A stretch of DNA of 64,000 bases. It comes from Halioglobus japonicus (GTDB lineage Bacteria > Pseudomonadota > Gammaproteobacteria > Pseudomonadales > Halieaceae). A program made the translations under genes and the position numbers. The stretch is taken from NCBI RefSeq assembly GCF_001983995.1, contig NZ_CP019450.1, forward strand, positions 2,604,001 to 2,668,000, in the 5' to 3' direction. Numbering within the stretch: position 1 is the stretch's first letter; each line of letters begins with the position of its first letter. Positions 36,527-46,677 of the stretch are shown here, in pieces. A model generated the notes under the pieces. It had not been told where the DNA came from, ran no database searches, and saw nothing but the letters and a program-made list of their open reading frames with translations.

Positions 36527-38556
36527 ATGCCGGCACGGAACGTACTTTTGCCGAAAAACGCTGCAGCCGCCGCAACTCCTGACGCCCAGCCTCGCCTGGA
36601 AGAGTGGCTGCCGCTGATTCGGGAGCGGACCGGTACGGCGATGCGCGCCACCGGCGCTTTTGCCGGCGGTCTGGCCAAGATCTATGTGGCCATGCGGCCG
36701 CTCGCCACGCTCATCAATCGCCACGCCGATGTGACCGAGGCGGAACTGCACGACGCCATTGATGCGCTGTTTCTGGCCCTGCGAACCCATCCCCTGACAG
36801 AACAAATTCGCGATGTCACCCGGCGACTGCGCGAAGACAACATACTTCCCAATGAGGAAAGCACCGAAAACCTGATCCGGTTTCTGATTGATCAGGTCAC
36901 TGCACGCAGTGTCATACCCATTCCCGAACAGGTCACTGAAGAATTCTGGAGTTTCTTCAACGACCTCATGGCAGAACCCGAGCTGCAGGGTCTGGGCGAG
37001 GTGAGTCTCGATGTGGCGCGCATCGTGATCAGCGCCTATGAGCCGCTCATCGTGGATGTGCTCAATCAGCTCAAGGCGATGCGCAGCAGCAATAATCGCC
37101 AGCTGCGCGAGCTCTACGACCAGACCGGCGTACTGCGCTCTGATCTCGATGTGTTTCGTCGGCAGGTGGGGGCGCTGGCCTATATCCGCGAGTTTTTTGA
37201 TACCGATCCTGACGACTTCAAGGCTCAGGCAGGCGTCGTCGCGCAAATGGTGCGCGAGTTCGGCCCTTCTTCATTAAAATGGCACAGGTGGCGGCCTCTG
37301 GTTCGGATTTCCTTCCTGAGGAAATCAGCGAAGCATTAGAGGTTTTTCAGGAGGACGTTGAGCCCATGGCGCCCTGGGAGGTCGAGCAGGCTTTCAAGGA
37401 GTGCTTTGGCGAGGAGCCCTCGAAACGCTACTACGATTTCGATGCCAGTAAACCGCTGAAATCCGGTTCCATTGCCTCTGTGTACGTGGCGCAAAAGCCG
37501 GTAACCAACCGCCGCGGCCGGCAGGAATTACAAACGGTTGTTGTCAAAGTGGGTCGCCATAATCTCGAGCGCGAATTTCTGATCGGCAAAACCGTGATCA
37601 AGCTGGCCATTCTCAGTAGCCAGTACTGGGCTCCGCACTCCAAGCTCTCGCCGTTTCTTAACTCCTGGCTCGACCAGGTCGATATTTTTGTAGAGGGCTT
37701 CCGCGCTGAACTCGATTTCGAGGCGGAGGCGGCGGTGCAGACCCGTTTCCAGGAGCGCGCCCGGCACACCGGGGGCTGGCACGTGCCGCAGGTCTACGCC
37801 ACGACCCGGCGTATTATTGAAATGGAATACATCGAAACCGGTGCCAGTCTTGGCACCGCGTTCAAACAGTTGGGGCGGCGCAAATCGCTGCGTTCGCGGC
37901 GCAAGGTGGGCAGGGCGTTTCTGCATACCCTGTTATCACACATGCTGGTGTACCAGGAATTCCACGGCGACCTGCACCCGGGCAATCTGCTGGTGGATGA
38001 GCGCTCGCAGCTCTACTTTATCGACTGGGGCAACAGCGTCGATATCAGTCATATCTGGCGCCCGACGGTAAATTACCTGCAGGCCATTTTTGCCGCCGAC
38101 CCACAAGCCATCACCACGGCAATGATTGAGCTCGGTATGGATTCTGCAGCCCTTGAATCCCAGCGCGCGGAGATTCTGACCCTCGTTGAGCAGGCGCTGA
38201 TCGAGGCAGATGTCACGCCACTGGGGCTGGATTTCGCCCTGACGATTTATCGCGAGGGCACAGACGGGCTGGTAAAACGCCTGGAACTGGCGATGGGACT
38301 GGCTGCCGTCATGGGGCGGCAGGGTATTGTGATTAACAGCGATTACCTGCATTTGAGCCGGTCGGTAACGGCGATGCTCGGCTCTTATCTGGGCATTTAC
38401 AAGGGCGTTTCACGCTGGGCAATCAGTCAGGATATCGCCCGCGTTATGCTGGAGTTTCCTGCACTTGAAAGCTATCGGCAGGCTCGGGGTTATCGCCGCC
38501 GCCTGCTGCGGCAGGTCGCAGCGGACCTGCCGGTGGGGCGCAGAAAAGCTATTTAA
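36527..38556 (+). CDS. ABC1/UbiB-family kinase-like protein, frame interrupted
   Basis: ADCK/UbiB-type atypical kinase fold. Two frames join at CGGCCC (37262-37266): one added C gives FGPFFIKMAQVAASGSDFLP and a 676-residue protein. The N-terminal 230 residues are an all-helical extension not seen in UbiB itself. The ABC1 core follows: the KxGQ motif is KMAQ here, the Ala-rich loop is KSGSIASVYVAQ, then VVVKVGRHN, HGDLHPGNLLVD and FIDWGNS. Loss of the Gly in KxGQ and the altered loop make this a divergent member, so a role in ubiquinone synthesis should not be assumed. Confidence 0.82.
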
Positions 38557-39767
38557 CCGATGACACCGGCCTCTTTAAGGCTGGCAATAGCTGTGTCGTT
38601 GTATCCTGCAGCGGCGAGAATCTCTTCAGAGTGCTGGCCCAGGGTAGGTGGGTGTTTATGCAGGCTCGCAGGTGTCTCGGACAGGTGTCCCGGATAGCGG
38701 ATATAGCGCATGGTGCCGTTGTCGGGATGCTCTGCGTCAAACAGGGTGCGATTGTGCAGCGCCTGGGGATCTTCCGCGAATTCTCGAATGGTTTTTACCT
38801 TGCCAAAGGGCACCCCATTTTCGTCGAAGCGGCGCAGTAATTCATCCGTCGGCCATTTGGCAATTTCGACTTCGATAGCATCCAGCCATGGGCCGAAATC
38901 CGTAATCCTCTCGCCGACATTGCGCATACCCTCACGTTCCAGCAAAAATTCGCATTCGAGTGCTTTGCACAGTCCCTCGAAGTGATTGTCTTGTAGCGCC
39001 ATACCCACCACGTGCCCATCCAGGGTGGCAAAGCTGCGCAACACCGCCAGCGGTTCGGCATCTGGCATATCGGAAGGTTGGAATGTGTCTACCGGCAGCA
39101 TATCCGGGAGCGAATTGGCGGCGTAGGCATCGATCATCGGCACATCCACGCGCTGCCCGCGACCGGTGCCGCCTTCGCGATCCCTGGCATACAGGGCGGC
39201 CATCACCACACCTGCAGCAGTCGTCGCCGTCGTCTTGTCGACGATAGCGGATTGGATAAGCTGAGGCTTGCCGCCAAACGGCGCACCCTGGATATGCATC
39301 ATACCCACCAGCCCCTGAGCAATGGGATCATAGGCAGGGCGTTCAGAGTAGGGACCTGTGGGCCCGAATCCGGTGATAGCGGCGTAGATCAGGCGCGGAT
39401 TGAGTGATTTCAGGTCGTCGTAGCCAATACCGAGACGATCGGCAACACCCGCGCGAAAGTTTTCGACGAGGATATCTGCGTCGGCAGCCAGGCGTTTGAG
39501 GATGTCGACGCCTTCTGGCGACTGCAGGTTCAGTGCAAGGCTGCGCTTATTGCGGTTCATCTGGCAGTAAAAACCGGTCAATCCGTTCTTCTGGGGAGGC
39601 ACCATCCAGCGTGCCACTTCGCCGTGAATGGGTTCGATTTTGATCACGTCAGCACCGAGGTCGCCGAGCATCTGGCTGCACAGCGGACCGGTAATCATGC
39701 CGGTGATATCGAGTACGGTAAGCCCGGCCAGTGGGCCGGTGGGAGTCTCATTCAGTTTAATGTCCAT
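38553..39767 (-). CDS. CaiB/BaiF family CoA-transferase
   Basis: Type III CoA-transferase moving CoA between acyl groups. The 404-residue protein has the family start [18 protein letters not shown], then [41 protein letters not shown], and [13 protein letters not shown]. The ATG at 39767 has GAGGTG upstream and matches the family N-terminus; the frame is open further but without similarity. It converges on the ABC1 gene with a four-base overlap and diverges from the thiolase gene, so it probably belongs to the same acyl-CoA pathway. Confidence 0.9.
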   Translation of the reverse strand: MDIKLNETPTGPLAGLTVLDITGMITGPLCSQMLGDLGADVIKIEPIHGEVARWMVPPQKNGLTGFYCQMNRNKRSLALNLQSPEGVDILKRLAADADILVENFRAGVADRLGIGYDDLKSLNPRLIYAAITGFGPTGPYSERPAYDPIAQGLVGMMHIQGAPFGGKPQLIQSAIVDKTTATTAAGVVMAALYARDREGGTGRGQRVDVPMIDAYAANSLPDMLPVDTFQPSDMPDAEPLAVLRSFATLDGHVVGMALQDNHFEGLCKALECEFLLEREGMRNVGERITDFGPWLDAIEVEIAKWPTDELLRRFDENGVPFGKVKTIREFAEDPQALHNRTLFDAEHPDNGTMRYIRYPGHLSETPASLHKHPPTLGQHSEEILAAAGYNDTAIASLKEAGVIG

Positions 39768-39977
39768 GCTGCACCTCGTTGTTATTTTCAGTCCATTGTA
39801 GCCGCCACATCGCCGGGCAACAGTACCATCTCTGCCAAAAACATCGCTCAATCGATGCCAGCTGTACAAAAAACAGCCTGTCACCTGCGGTCAATTATTT
39901 GCAGCGGTGCGGTCATTGAGAGTCGCTGGAGCATTGACCATGATGGCGCTCCCAATTCACATTCAACTGGAAGCGAG

Positions 39978-41186
39978 ATGAGCAATACCGCCTATATTTA
40001 CGATGCCGTCAGAACGCCCCGCAGCAAGGGCAAAGCTGGTGGCAGCCTGAATGAAGTCAAACCCGTCGACCTCGGTGCAGGGCTCCTGCGCGAGCTGCAA
40101 CAACGCCACGACCTCGACACGTCCTATGTCGACGACGTCATCATGGGGTGTGTCGCCCCGGTGGGGGAGCAGGGCTCTGATATTGCCAAAATGATTGTGC
40201 AGAACGCCGACTGGGACGAATCCGTTGCCGGCGTGCAATTGGATCGCTTCTGCGCATCTGGCCTGGAGGCTGTCAATAGCGCCGCTGCCAAGGTCGCTTC
40301 GGGCTGGCACCAGATGATTGTTGCCGGCGGTGTTGAATGCATGTCACGGGTACCCATGGGTAGCAATGGCGGCGCCATGGGCGGCGATCCCGCCTTCAGC
40401 ACCAAGACCCGATTTGTCCCCCAGGGCATTGGTGCCGACACCATAGCCACGCTGGGTGGCTGGGGCCGGGAAGACGTTGATGCCTACGCCGTGGAATCGC
40501 AGAAGCGTGCGGCGCACGCCCGGGATAACGGCTACTTTGATCGCTCCGTGGTTCCGGTGAAAGACGCCAATGGTCAGGTCATTCTCGCCAAGGACGACTT
40601 CATCAAGCCTGACACCACCATGGAGGGCCTGGCAGGCCTTCGCCCGTCTTTTGAAATGATCGGCGGCATGGGCTTTGACGACATGGTCATCGAGAAATAC
40701 AGCCAGCTTGATCGTATCGACCACGTTCACACCCCGGGCAATTCCTCAGGCATTGTCGACGGTGCGTCCGCCGTATTGATTGGCTCGGAGCAGGCCGGCA
40801 AGGATCTCGGGCTTACGCCCAGGGGTAAAATTGTCGCCGCCACCGTCCTGTCAACCGACCCAATCATCATGCTGACCGGACCCGGACCTGCGGCAGAGAA
40901 GTGCCTCAAGATAGCGGGTCTCAATAAATCGGATATCGATTTGTGGGAAATCAACGAAGCGTTTGCATCCGTAGCGATGCGCTATATGCAAGACCTGGAT
41001 ATCAGCCACGATGTCACCAATGTCTGTGGCGGTGCCATCGCCATGGGACATCCACTGGGTGCAACGGGCGCGATACTGGTCAGCACCATGCTCGACGAGT
41101 TGGAGCGGCGCAATCTCAAGCGCGCCATGCTGTCACTTTGTGTCGGTGGCGGCATGGGTATTTCCACCATTATTGAACGCGTCTAG
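39978..41186 (+). CDS. Acetyl-CoA C-acyltransferase (thiolase)
   Basis: Cleaves 3-ketoacyl-CoA to acetyl-CoA and a shortened acyl-CoA. The 402 residues have the nucleophile Cys in [19 protein letters not shown], the His of GHPLGATGA, and the second Cys in LCVGGGMG. The ATG at 39978 ([15 protein letters not shown]) matches the family and has GCGAG just upstream. The FadJ-like gene follows 26 bases later, so the two should make the two-part beta-oxidation complex, in thiolase-first order. Confidence 0.93.
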   Translation: MSNTAYIYDAVRTPRSKGKAGGSLNEVKPVDLGAGLLRELQQRHDLDTSYVDDVIMGCVAPVGEQGSDIAKMIVQNADWDESVAGVQLDRFCASGLEAVNSAAAKVASGWHQMIVAGGVECMSRVPMGSNGGAMGGDPAFSTKTRFVPQGIGADTIATLGGWGREDVDAYAVESQKRAAHARDNGYFDRSVVPVKDANGQVILAKDDFIKPDTTMEGLAGLRPSFEMIGGMGFDDMVIEKYSQLDRIDHVHTPGNSSGIVDGASAVLIGSEQAGKDLGLTPRGKIVAATVLSTDPIIMLTGPGPAAEKCLKIAGLNKSDIDLWEINEAFASVAMRYMQDLDISHDVTNVCGGAIAMGHPLGATGAILVSTMLDELERRNLKRAMLSLCVGGGMGISTIIERV

Positions 41187-41212
41187 AGCTGGCTGAGGAG
41201 TTAGGAAACATT

Positions 41213-43360
41213 ATGAGCGGATTTATTTACGAAAAAGACGCAGACGGCATCGTTACAGTCACCATGGACATGAACGGCCCCGTCAACTCAATGAACGAAG
41301 AGTATCGGCAGCTCATGGGGGATACCATTACCCGGCTGCAGGAAGAAGAGGGCCTGACCGGTGTGGTTCTGGCCTCGGCCAAAAAGGTGTTCTTCGCCGG
41401 CGGCAATTTGTACGACCTGCTGGCCGCCCGGGAAGAGGACATCCCTCAGTTTATGCAGGAACTGGACCTCACCAAGGGCCAGCTGCGGGCACTGGAGAAA
41501 CTGCCCGTGCCAGTCGTCGCGGCCATTAACGGCGCTGCTCTGGGTGGCGGTTTTGAAATCTGCCTGGCCTGTAATCATCGCATCGCCTGGGATAATCGGG
41601 CCGTGCAGTTAGGTCTGCCCGAAGTCAGCCTCGGCCTGCTCCCCGGCGGTGGCGGCGTGGTTCGCATGGTTAATTTGCTCGGCTTACAGGCCGCACTGCC
41701 ATACCTACTGGAGGGAACCCGTGTCAGCCCCGAAAAAGCTCTGGCGGCAGGCATGATTCATGAAACGGTAGCGTCAGTCGATGAACTGGTACCCCGCGCC
41801 AAGGCGTGGATACTGGAAAATAAAGACAATGAGGCTGCAGCGGTACAGCCCTGGGATGTCAAAGGCCACAAGATCCCCGGTGGCAATGCGGCACACCCTG
41901 CCAATGCGCAGATGATTACCGCCGCGCCAGCCATGCTTTTCCAGAAAACCCGCGGCTTACTGCCGGCACCGATTAAAATTCTCGATTGTGCGGTAGAGGC
42001 AGCGCGTCTCAACCTCGATACCGCCCTTGTGGTCGAATCCCGCGGTCTGGCAGAGCTGGCCATCACTCCTGAGGCCAAGAACCAGATCAGTACCTTCTTC
42101 TTCGGTATGAACAAGGTCAATGGAGGCGCCAGCAGACCGCAAGATATCGAACCTCAAAAGACGACTAAAGTTGGCGTACTGGGCGCAGGTATGATGGGGC
42201 AGGGCATCGCCTATGTGTCTGCCATGGCCGGAATCGAGGTGGTGCTCAAGGACATTAGTCAGGAAGCTGCAGACCAGGGTAAAGCTTACAGCGAGACGCT
42301 GCTGGCCAAACGGGTCGCCAAGGGACGCATGGATCAGGCAAAGGCCGACGCCATTCTCGCATTGATCAAGCCAACCGCAGAGGATGCTGATTTGCAGGGC
42401 TGCGATCTTGTGATTGAGGCGGTGTTCGAAAACATGGAGCTCAAACACACGATCACCAAAGATCTGCAGGGATATATGGCCGAGGACGGCATCTGGGGCT
42501 CCAACACCTCCACGCTACCCATTACCCAGTTGGCAGAGGTCGCCACCAAGCCTGAGAACTTCATAGGCATTCACTTTTTCTCACCCGTAGACAAGATGCC
42601 ACTGGTCGAAATCATCTGTGGCGAGCAAACCGGAGATGTCACCCTGGCCAAGGCGTTTGACTACTGCAAACAGATTCGCAAAACACCGATTGTGGTGAAC
42701 GACTCACTGGGCTTCTTCACCTCCCGAACTTTCGGCACCTATCTCGACGAGGGTATGCAGCTGCTGGTCGACGGGGTGCATCCCATCCAGGTGGATAATC
42801 TTGGCAAGGCGATTGGTATGCCTGTAGGCCCATTGCAGGTTCATGATGAAGTCAGCCTGGAACTCACTAAAAAAGCAGGGCAAACCCACGCGGATCTGGG
42901 CGTTCTCGATCAATGGGGTGACGGAAGTGTCGGCCGCGCAGTCATTGCCACTATGGTCGATGATCACGGACGAGGCGGGCGCCACCACGGCGGTGGTTTT
43001 TACGAGTACGCCGCGGACGGCAGTCGCTCGCTGTGGCCAACGCTACTCGACCTTTACCACAAGCCGGAAACTGATCTTCCGGCCCAGGATATCAAGGATC
43101 GCCTGCTGTTCCGCCAGGTCATTGAGTCGCTCAAGTGTCTGGAAGGAGGCGTGTTGCGCAGTGTGGCCGATGGCAACATCGGCTCAATCATGGGTATTGG
43201 CGCACCGGTCTGGACCGGCGGCTTTATCCAGTTCGTGAACACCTACGGTTTGCAGCGCTTCATCGACCGCTGCGCCGAGCTGGAAGCGGCCTACGGCGAA
43301 CGCTTCAAAGCACCCGCCATTGTCGCGGACAAGCTGGCTGCAGGTGAAATTTTCGAATAG
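41213..43360 (+). CDS. FadJ/FadB-like enoyl-CoA hydratase / 3-hydroxyacyl-CoA dehydrogenase
   Basis: Two-activity enzyme of fatty-acid beta-oxidation, 715 residues. The N-terminal crotonase domain has INGAALGGGFEICLACNHRI and LGLPEVSLGLLPGGGG, with both catalytic glutamates. The NAD-binding domain has VGVLGAGMMGQGIAYVSAMAG at about residue 319, followed by IGIHFFSPVDKMPLVEII and two C-terminal helical domains. It pairs with the thiolase just upstream. A weak dyad, CGGGG / CCCCG, lies 7 bases after the stop with no T-run. Confidence 0.93.
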   Translation: MSGFIYEKDADGIVTVTMDMNGPVNSMNEEYRQLMGDTITRLQEEEGLTGVVLASAKKVFFAGGNLYDLLAAREEDIPQFMQELDLTKGQLRALEKLPVPVVAAINGAALGGGFEICLACNHRIAWDNRAVQLGLPEVSLGLLPGGGGVVRMVNLLGLQAALPYLLEGTRVSPEKALAAGMIHETVASVDELVPRAKAWILENKDNEAAAVQPWDVKGHKIPGGNAAHPANAQMITAAPAMLFQKTRGLLPAPIKILDCAVEAARLNLDTALVVESRGLAELAITPEAKNQISTFFFGMNKVNGGASRPQDIEPQKTTKVGVLGAGMMGQGIAYVSAMAGIEVVLKDISQEAADQGKAYSETLLAKRVAKGRMDQAKADAILALIKPTAEDADLQGCDLVIEAVFENMELKHTITKDLQGYMAEDGIWGSNTSTLPITQLAEVATKPENFIGIHFFSPVDKMPLVEIICGEQTGDVTLAKAFDYCKQIRKTPIVVNDSLGFFTSRTFGTYLDEGMQLLVDGVHPIQVDNLGKAIGMPVGPLQVHDEVSLELTKKAGQTHADLGVLDQWGDGSVGRAVIATMVDDHGRGGRHHGGGFYEYAADGSRSLWPTLLDLYHKPETDLPAQDIKDRLLFRQVIESLKCLEGGVLRSVADGNIGSIMGIGAPVWTGGFIQFVNTYGLQRFIDRCAELEAAYGERFKAPAIVADKLAAGEIFE

Positions 43361-43490
43361 ATCGCTGCGGGGCTTCGTCCCCGACACGCTACTTTGATAT
43401 GGTACGCGCGCAGACCTTCGGCGCCGGTTCAACAGTGAACTGGTTGCCGTCGGGACTCGCGCCTATTGTCTATCTAGCCTGGAAGAAAAT

Positions 43491-44366
43491 ATGCCTGTAC
43501 GCCCCCGCCGATCCATGCTGTATATGCCTGGTTCCAACCCGCGCGCTCTGGATAAGGCTCGCCAGTTGCCAGCCGACTGCCTAATTCTCGACCTCGAAGA
43601 TTCAGTAGCTCCTGAAGCGAAGCAAGTCGCTCGCGAACAGGTTGTTGCGGCCCTGGAAGAGGGTGGCTACGGCTGTCGTGAAGTCATTGCTCGTACCAAT
43701 GCCATGGATTCGCCCTGGGCAGCTGATGACCTCGCCGCGATTGCTGCCTGTGGTGCGCCACCGCAAGGTCTGTTGTTGCCCAAGCTATCTACCGCTGCAG
43801 ATGTCGAACAGGCCGTTGTAGCCGTAGACCGCGCCGGTTGTGATGGCAATATCGACATCTGGCTAATGGCCGAAACGCCTGCCTGTATACTGAATATAGG
43901 TGAAGTCGCTGCAGCGCACCCGCGGTTGGCGGGTATTGTGCTGGGCACCTCTGATCTGGCCAAGGACACCAGGGTCAGGCACACACCGGACCGTCTGGGA
44001 TTCATTGCCGCGCTGAATCTATGTGTTTATGCCGCCAGAGCGAATGGCCTGGATGTGATCGACGGCGTTGCGCTGGACCTCGACAACGATGAGGCACTCC
44101 AGCTCGCCTGTCAGCAGGGACGAGACCTCGGCTTTGATGGCAAGAGTTTGATTCACCCCAAACAACTGGCCGCAGCGAACACGGCTTTCGCACCCAGCGA
44201 TGCTGAAATCGCTGCCGCTCGCGAAATTATCGCAGGCTTTGAGGCGGCGCAGGCCGAGGGCAAAGGCGTCGTCGTCGTAAACGGCCGCCTGGTTGAGGCA
44301 CTGCATGTCGAAGAGGCGCAACGCTGCCTGGCACTGGCGGCAGCCATATCAGGCCAGGTAGCCTGA
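43491..44366 (+). CDS. CitE-like CoA-ester lyase (HpcH/HpaI family)
   Basis: Aldolase-type enzyme acting on CoA esters such as malyl-CoA, 291 residues. Family signs are PRRSMLYMPGSNPRALDKA, LDLEDSVAP (Asp/Glu metal ligands), LMAETPACILN, GTSDLAKDTR, and FDGKSLIHPKQL. Citrate lyase itself would need alpha and gamma subunits, which are absent, so a stand-alone malyl-, citramalyl- or methylmalyl-type lyase is more likely. The next gene, a broken methyltransferase, begins two bases after the stop. Confidence 0.88.
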   Translation: MPVRPRRSMLYMPGSNPRALDKARQLPADCLILDLEDSVAPEAKQVAREQVVAALEEGGYGCREVIARTNAMDSPWAADDLAAIAACGAPPQGLLLPKLSTAADVEQAVVAVDRAGCDGNIDIWLMAETPACILNIGEVAAAHPRLAGIVLGTSDLAKDTRVRHTPDRLGFIAALNLCVYAARANGLDVIDGVALDLDNDEALQLACQQGRDLGFDGKSLIHPKQLAAANTAFAPSDAEIAAAREIIAGFEAAQAEGKGVVVVNGRLVEALHVEEAQRCLALAAAISGQVA

Positions 44367-44367
44367 G

Positions 44368-45120
44368 ATGGAAGCCTCATTCTGGGAGGACCGCTGGACT
44401 AACAGCAAAATTGGTTTTCACGAAGGCGAGACCAACCGGCATCTGGCGCAATACTGGGAATCACTGGACGTTGCCGCAGTGGAAGCTGTGTTCGTACCCC
44501 TGGCAGGTAAAACCCTGGATATTGCCTGGCTGATGCGCAGTCACCCTGTGCTCGCCAACGAAGTGAGTGCTACAGCCGCCAAAGCGTTTTTTGCCGAACA
44601 TGGGATCGACCACACGCAATAGAACAAAGGACAGTTGCGCGCGTACAGCGCGATAGGCCTGCTTTATCTCCAGGGTGACTACGTCGACATGCCCGACGAA
44701 GATATCGCTAAATGTGCGGCAGTGTTTGACCGCGCAGCGCTGGTGGCTTTGCCCAGACCGATGCGCGAGCGCTACGCTGAGAAAATGAGTCATGCCCTGG
44801 CGAGTGGTGCGAAAATGATGTTGATTACACTGGAGTACGACCAGCGGCTGTTTGCCGCCCCGCCGTTTGCCATTTCAAAAACCTGGGATATCAATCCCCG
44901 GTGGAGCGCGGCCGCACTGTATCACTACACGGGAGAGGCCGTTCAATCGACTCTGGACGACTACCACCTTCTCGATCTGAGCGTTAACCGGCGACTTGCA
45001 AACCACTGGCGCATCGCGCTGTCTGCGGATAATGTGTTCGAAGAGGATTACTATACTGCTGTTGGATTCCCCTGCCCGGGCGTGGGTATTCGCCTCGGAC
45101 TAAACTACGCGCTCCACTGA
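44368..45120 (+). pseudogene. Chimeric pseudogene: thiopurine methyltransferase joined to TonB-dependent receptor tail
   Basis: One frame of 251 codons with an in-frame TAG at 44620-44622. Residues 1-84 resemble thiopurine S-methyltransferase (MEASFWEDRW, FHEGETN, VPLAGKTLDIAWL), but the SAM-binding VGVELS is degraded to VLANEVS. After the stop the same family continues (LYLQGDYVDMPDEDI, FDRAALVALP, LITLEYDQ, PPFA). At about 44870-44882 the sequence switches to a TonB-dependent receptor C-terminus (TWDINPRWSAAALYHY, LSADNVFEEDYYTAVGFP) ending in aromatic-rich GLNYALH. So an intervening deletion fused a decayed tpm to the end of a receptor gene. Neither part should work. Confidence 0.75.
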
Positions 45121-45132
45121 GGAATGACGGAT

Positions 45133-45846
45133 ATGATAATAAGAACCCTGCTGGGCACGGTCTTCGTGTGGAGTCTCAGTGCTTGTGGAAGCGATCCCGT
45201 CATCGATCCTGCGGAATGTGTGAGCGGGCTGACTGGAGAGGAACAGAGCACCGGCTGGCGCATGCTATTCGATGGTTCGTCGCTTGACCAATGGCGCAGT
45301 TACAAAGAGGATTCCGTCAATTCGGGTTGGGCGATCGAGAACGGCTGTCTGGCCAGAGTCGGCTGGGGTGGCGATCTTATGAGCCGCGAGCAGTTCGCCA
45401 ATTTTGAGCTGAAACTTGAGTGGGCCATCAGCCCGGGCGGCAATAGCGGCATCTTTATCCGCGCCGATGAAAGTGGTCGCACCATGCACCACACCGGCTA
45501 TGAGATGCAGGTGCTCGACAACGCACTGCACAAAGACGCCAGCATCCCCAGTCATCGCGCAGGTGCCTACTACGACATGATTGTGCCTGATCACGATACC
45601 TCCAAACCGGCGGGTTATTGGAATGAGGTGCACATTATCGCCGACGGTGCAAACGTCGAATTCTGGCTCAATGGCCGCATCACTGCGCAGTTCGAACAGG
45701 GCAGTCCGGAGTGGAAGGCCCTTTACGAAAAGAGCAAATTCACCTCTCGGCCCAAGTACGGCAGCTTGTTCAAGGGCCATATCGGCTTCCAGGACCACTA
45801 CGACAAGGTGTGGTACCGGAATATCCGTATCAAGGAGTTGCCTTGA
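45133..45846 (+). CDS. DUF1080 / 3-keto-disaccharide hydrolase family lipoprotein
   Basis: A 237-residue lipoprotein (LSAC lipobox near residue 16) with one concanavalin-like beta-sandwich domain. Family signs are WRMLFDGSSLDQWRSY, WAISPGGNSGIFIRADES, TGYEMQVLDN, and YWNEVHIIADGANVEFWLNG. Members act on 3-keto-glycosides as hydrolase or lyase in the periplasm. I use the ATG at 45133 because GAGGA lies nine bases before it; an in-frame ATG at 45124 sits directly on that ribosome site. It follows the receptor remnant by 12 bases, so it was probably once in a receptor operon, and it belongs in function with the genes from 46678. Confidence 0.88.
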   Translation: MIIRTLLGTVFVWSLSACGSDPVIDPAECVSGLTGEEQSTGWRMLFDGSSLDQWRSYKEDSVNSGWAIENGCLARVGWGGDLMSREQFANFELKLEWAISPGGNSGIFIRADESGRTMHHTGYEMQVLDNALHKDASIPSHRAGAYYDMIVPDHDTSKPAGYWNEVHIIADGANVEFWLNGRITAQFEQGSPEWKALYEKSKFTSRPKYGSLFKGHIGFQDHYDKVWYRNIRIKELP

Positions 45847-45848
45847 TC

Positions 45849-46562
45849 CTAGCGGCGCAGACTGCTTGGGGACTGACCGTAGTGCTGGCGAAAGCTGCGG
45901 CTTAAGTGGCTGTGATCGGCAAACCCGGTTTCAGCCGCGATCGCGCCAATCGGGATGTCTGTCTCAAGCAACAGTTGCCTGGCGTGTTCCAGGCGGACTT
46001 CAATAATGTATTGGTGTGGTGTCTTGCCCAGGTGCCGCCGAAAACGACGCTCGAGTGCGCTGACGGAAAGATTACTGGCATTGGCGAGATCGGCTACGGA
46101 CAGGCTCTCGGCGAAGTGGGCCTGGATGTAGCGTATGGGCACATCCAGTTCGCGATAGGGGATGGCAGTGCGCTCACTCGGGTTGAGATGACGGCTCATG
46201 CCAAAACTGGCAATGATTGCGCCCGCGGCGTTGAACACCGGCCACTTCGATGTGAGAAACCACTCCAGCGATTCAGCCGCAGACCCGATCATCTCCAGGC
46301 GATCGTTCACCCTACCACCGGCAAGTACGCGCCGGTCATCTTCGGTATAGCGCTGTGCGAGGTCGGGAGGCGCGAGATCAAAGTCGGTCTTACCCAGCAG
46401 CTCTCCGGGGTGCCCCATACCAAACCGCGCGGTGAACAGGGTATTGCCGTAAACAAACTCGCCCTGGGTGTTCTTCATCCATGCATGGGTGTCCGGAACC
46501 AACTCCAGCACCCCGAGTTGTGTCTGTAACTGGTCAAGGGAGTCGAAAACAAGATTTGTCAT
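45849..46562 (-). CDS. AraC-family regulator with N-terminal PAS domain
   Basis: A 237-residue transcription factor. Residues 20-125 are a PAS sensor (DTHAWMKNTQGEFVYGNTLF, LLGKTDFDLAP, WPVFNAAGAIIASFGMSRHL). Residues 140-237 are the AraC DNA-binding domain with two helix-turn-helix units (LSVADLANASNLSVSALERR and GAIAAETGFADHSHLSRSF). It diverges from the Gfo/Idh operon and converges on the DUF1080 gene, so it probably controls this carbohydrate locus. GGCACGCTG (46572-46580) and GGCACACTG (46632-46640) in the divergent gap are possible binding half-sites. Confidence 0.88.
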   Translation of the reverse strand: MTNLVFDSLDQLQTQLGVLELVPDTHAWMKNTQGEFVYGNTLFTARFGMGHPGELLGKTDFDLAPPDLAQRYTEDDRRVLAGGRVNDRLEMIGSAAESLEWFLTSKWPVFNAAGAIIASFGMSRHLNPSERTAIPYRELDVPIRYIQAHFAESLSVADLANASNLSVSALERRFRRHLGKTPHQYIIEVRLEHARQLLLETDIPIGAIAAETGFADHSHLSRSFRQHYGQSPSSLRR

Positions 46563-46677
46563 ATTAGGTCTGGCACGCTGAAATTATTCTAATGATAACG
46601 GAAATTTTCCAAGCAATGTGGATCATGGAACGGCACACTGCAGGGGCGACTATCAATAATCTTTGGGAGTAAAGGCG

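Noticed and set aside
36294..36575. Leftward frames in the kinase/ABC1 divergent gap, ending in a hydrophobic MRIPVILLAPRA-like segment
   Set aside because: They overlap the start of the well-supported ABC1 gene, lack a ribosome site and show no recognisable family. The gap is best read as a divergent promoter region.
39624..39977. N-terminal extension of the thiolase frame
   Set aside because: It overlaps the opposing CoA-transferase start and has no thiolase similarity; the family start is the ATG at 39978.
43361..43490. Possible terminator after the FadJ-like gene
   Set aside because: CGGGG / CCCCG stem is short and has no T-run, so it is not supported as an intrinsic terminator.
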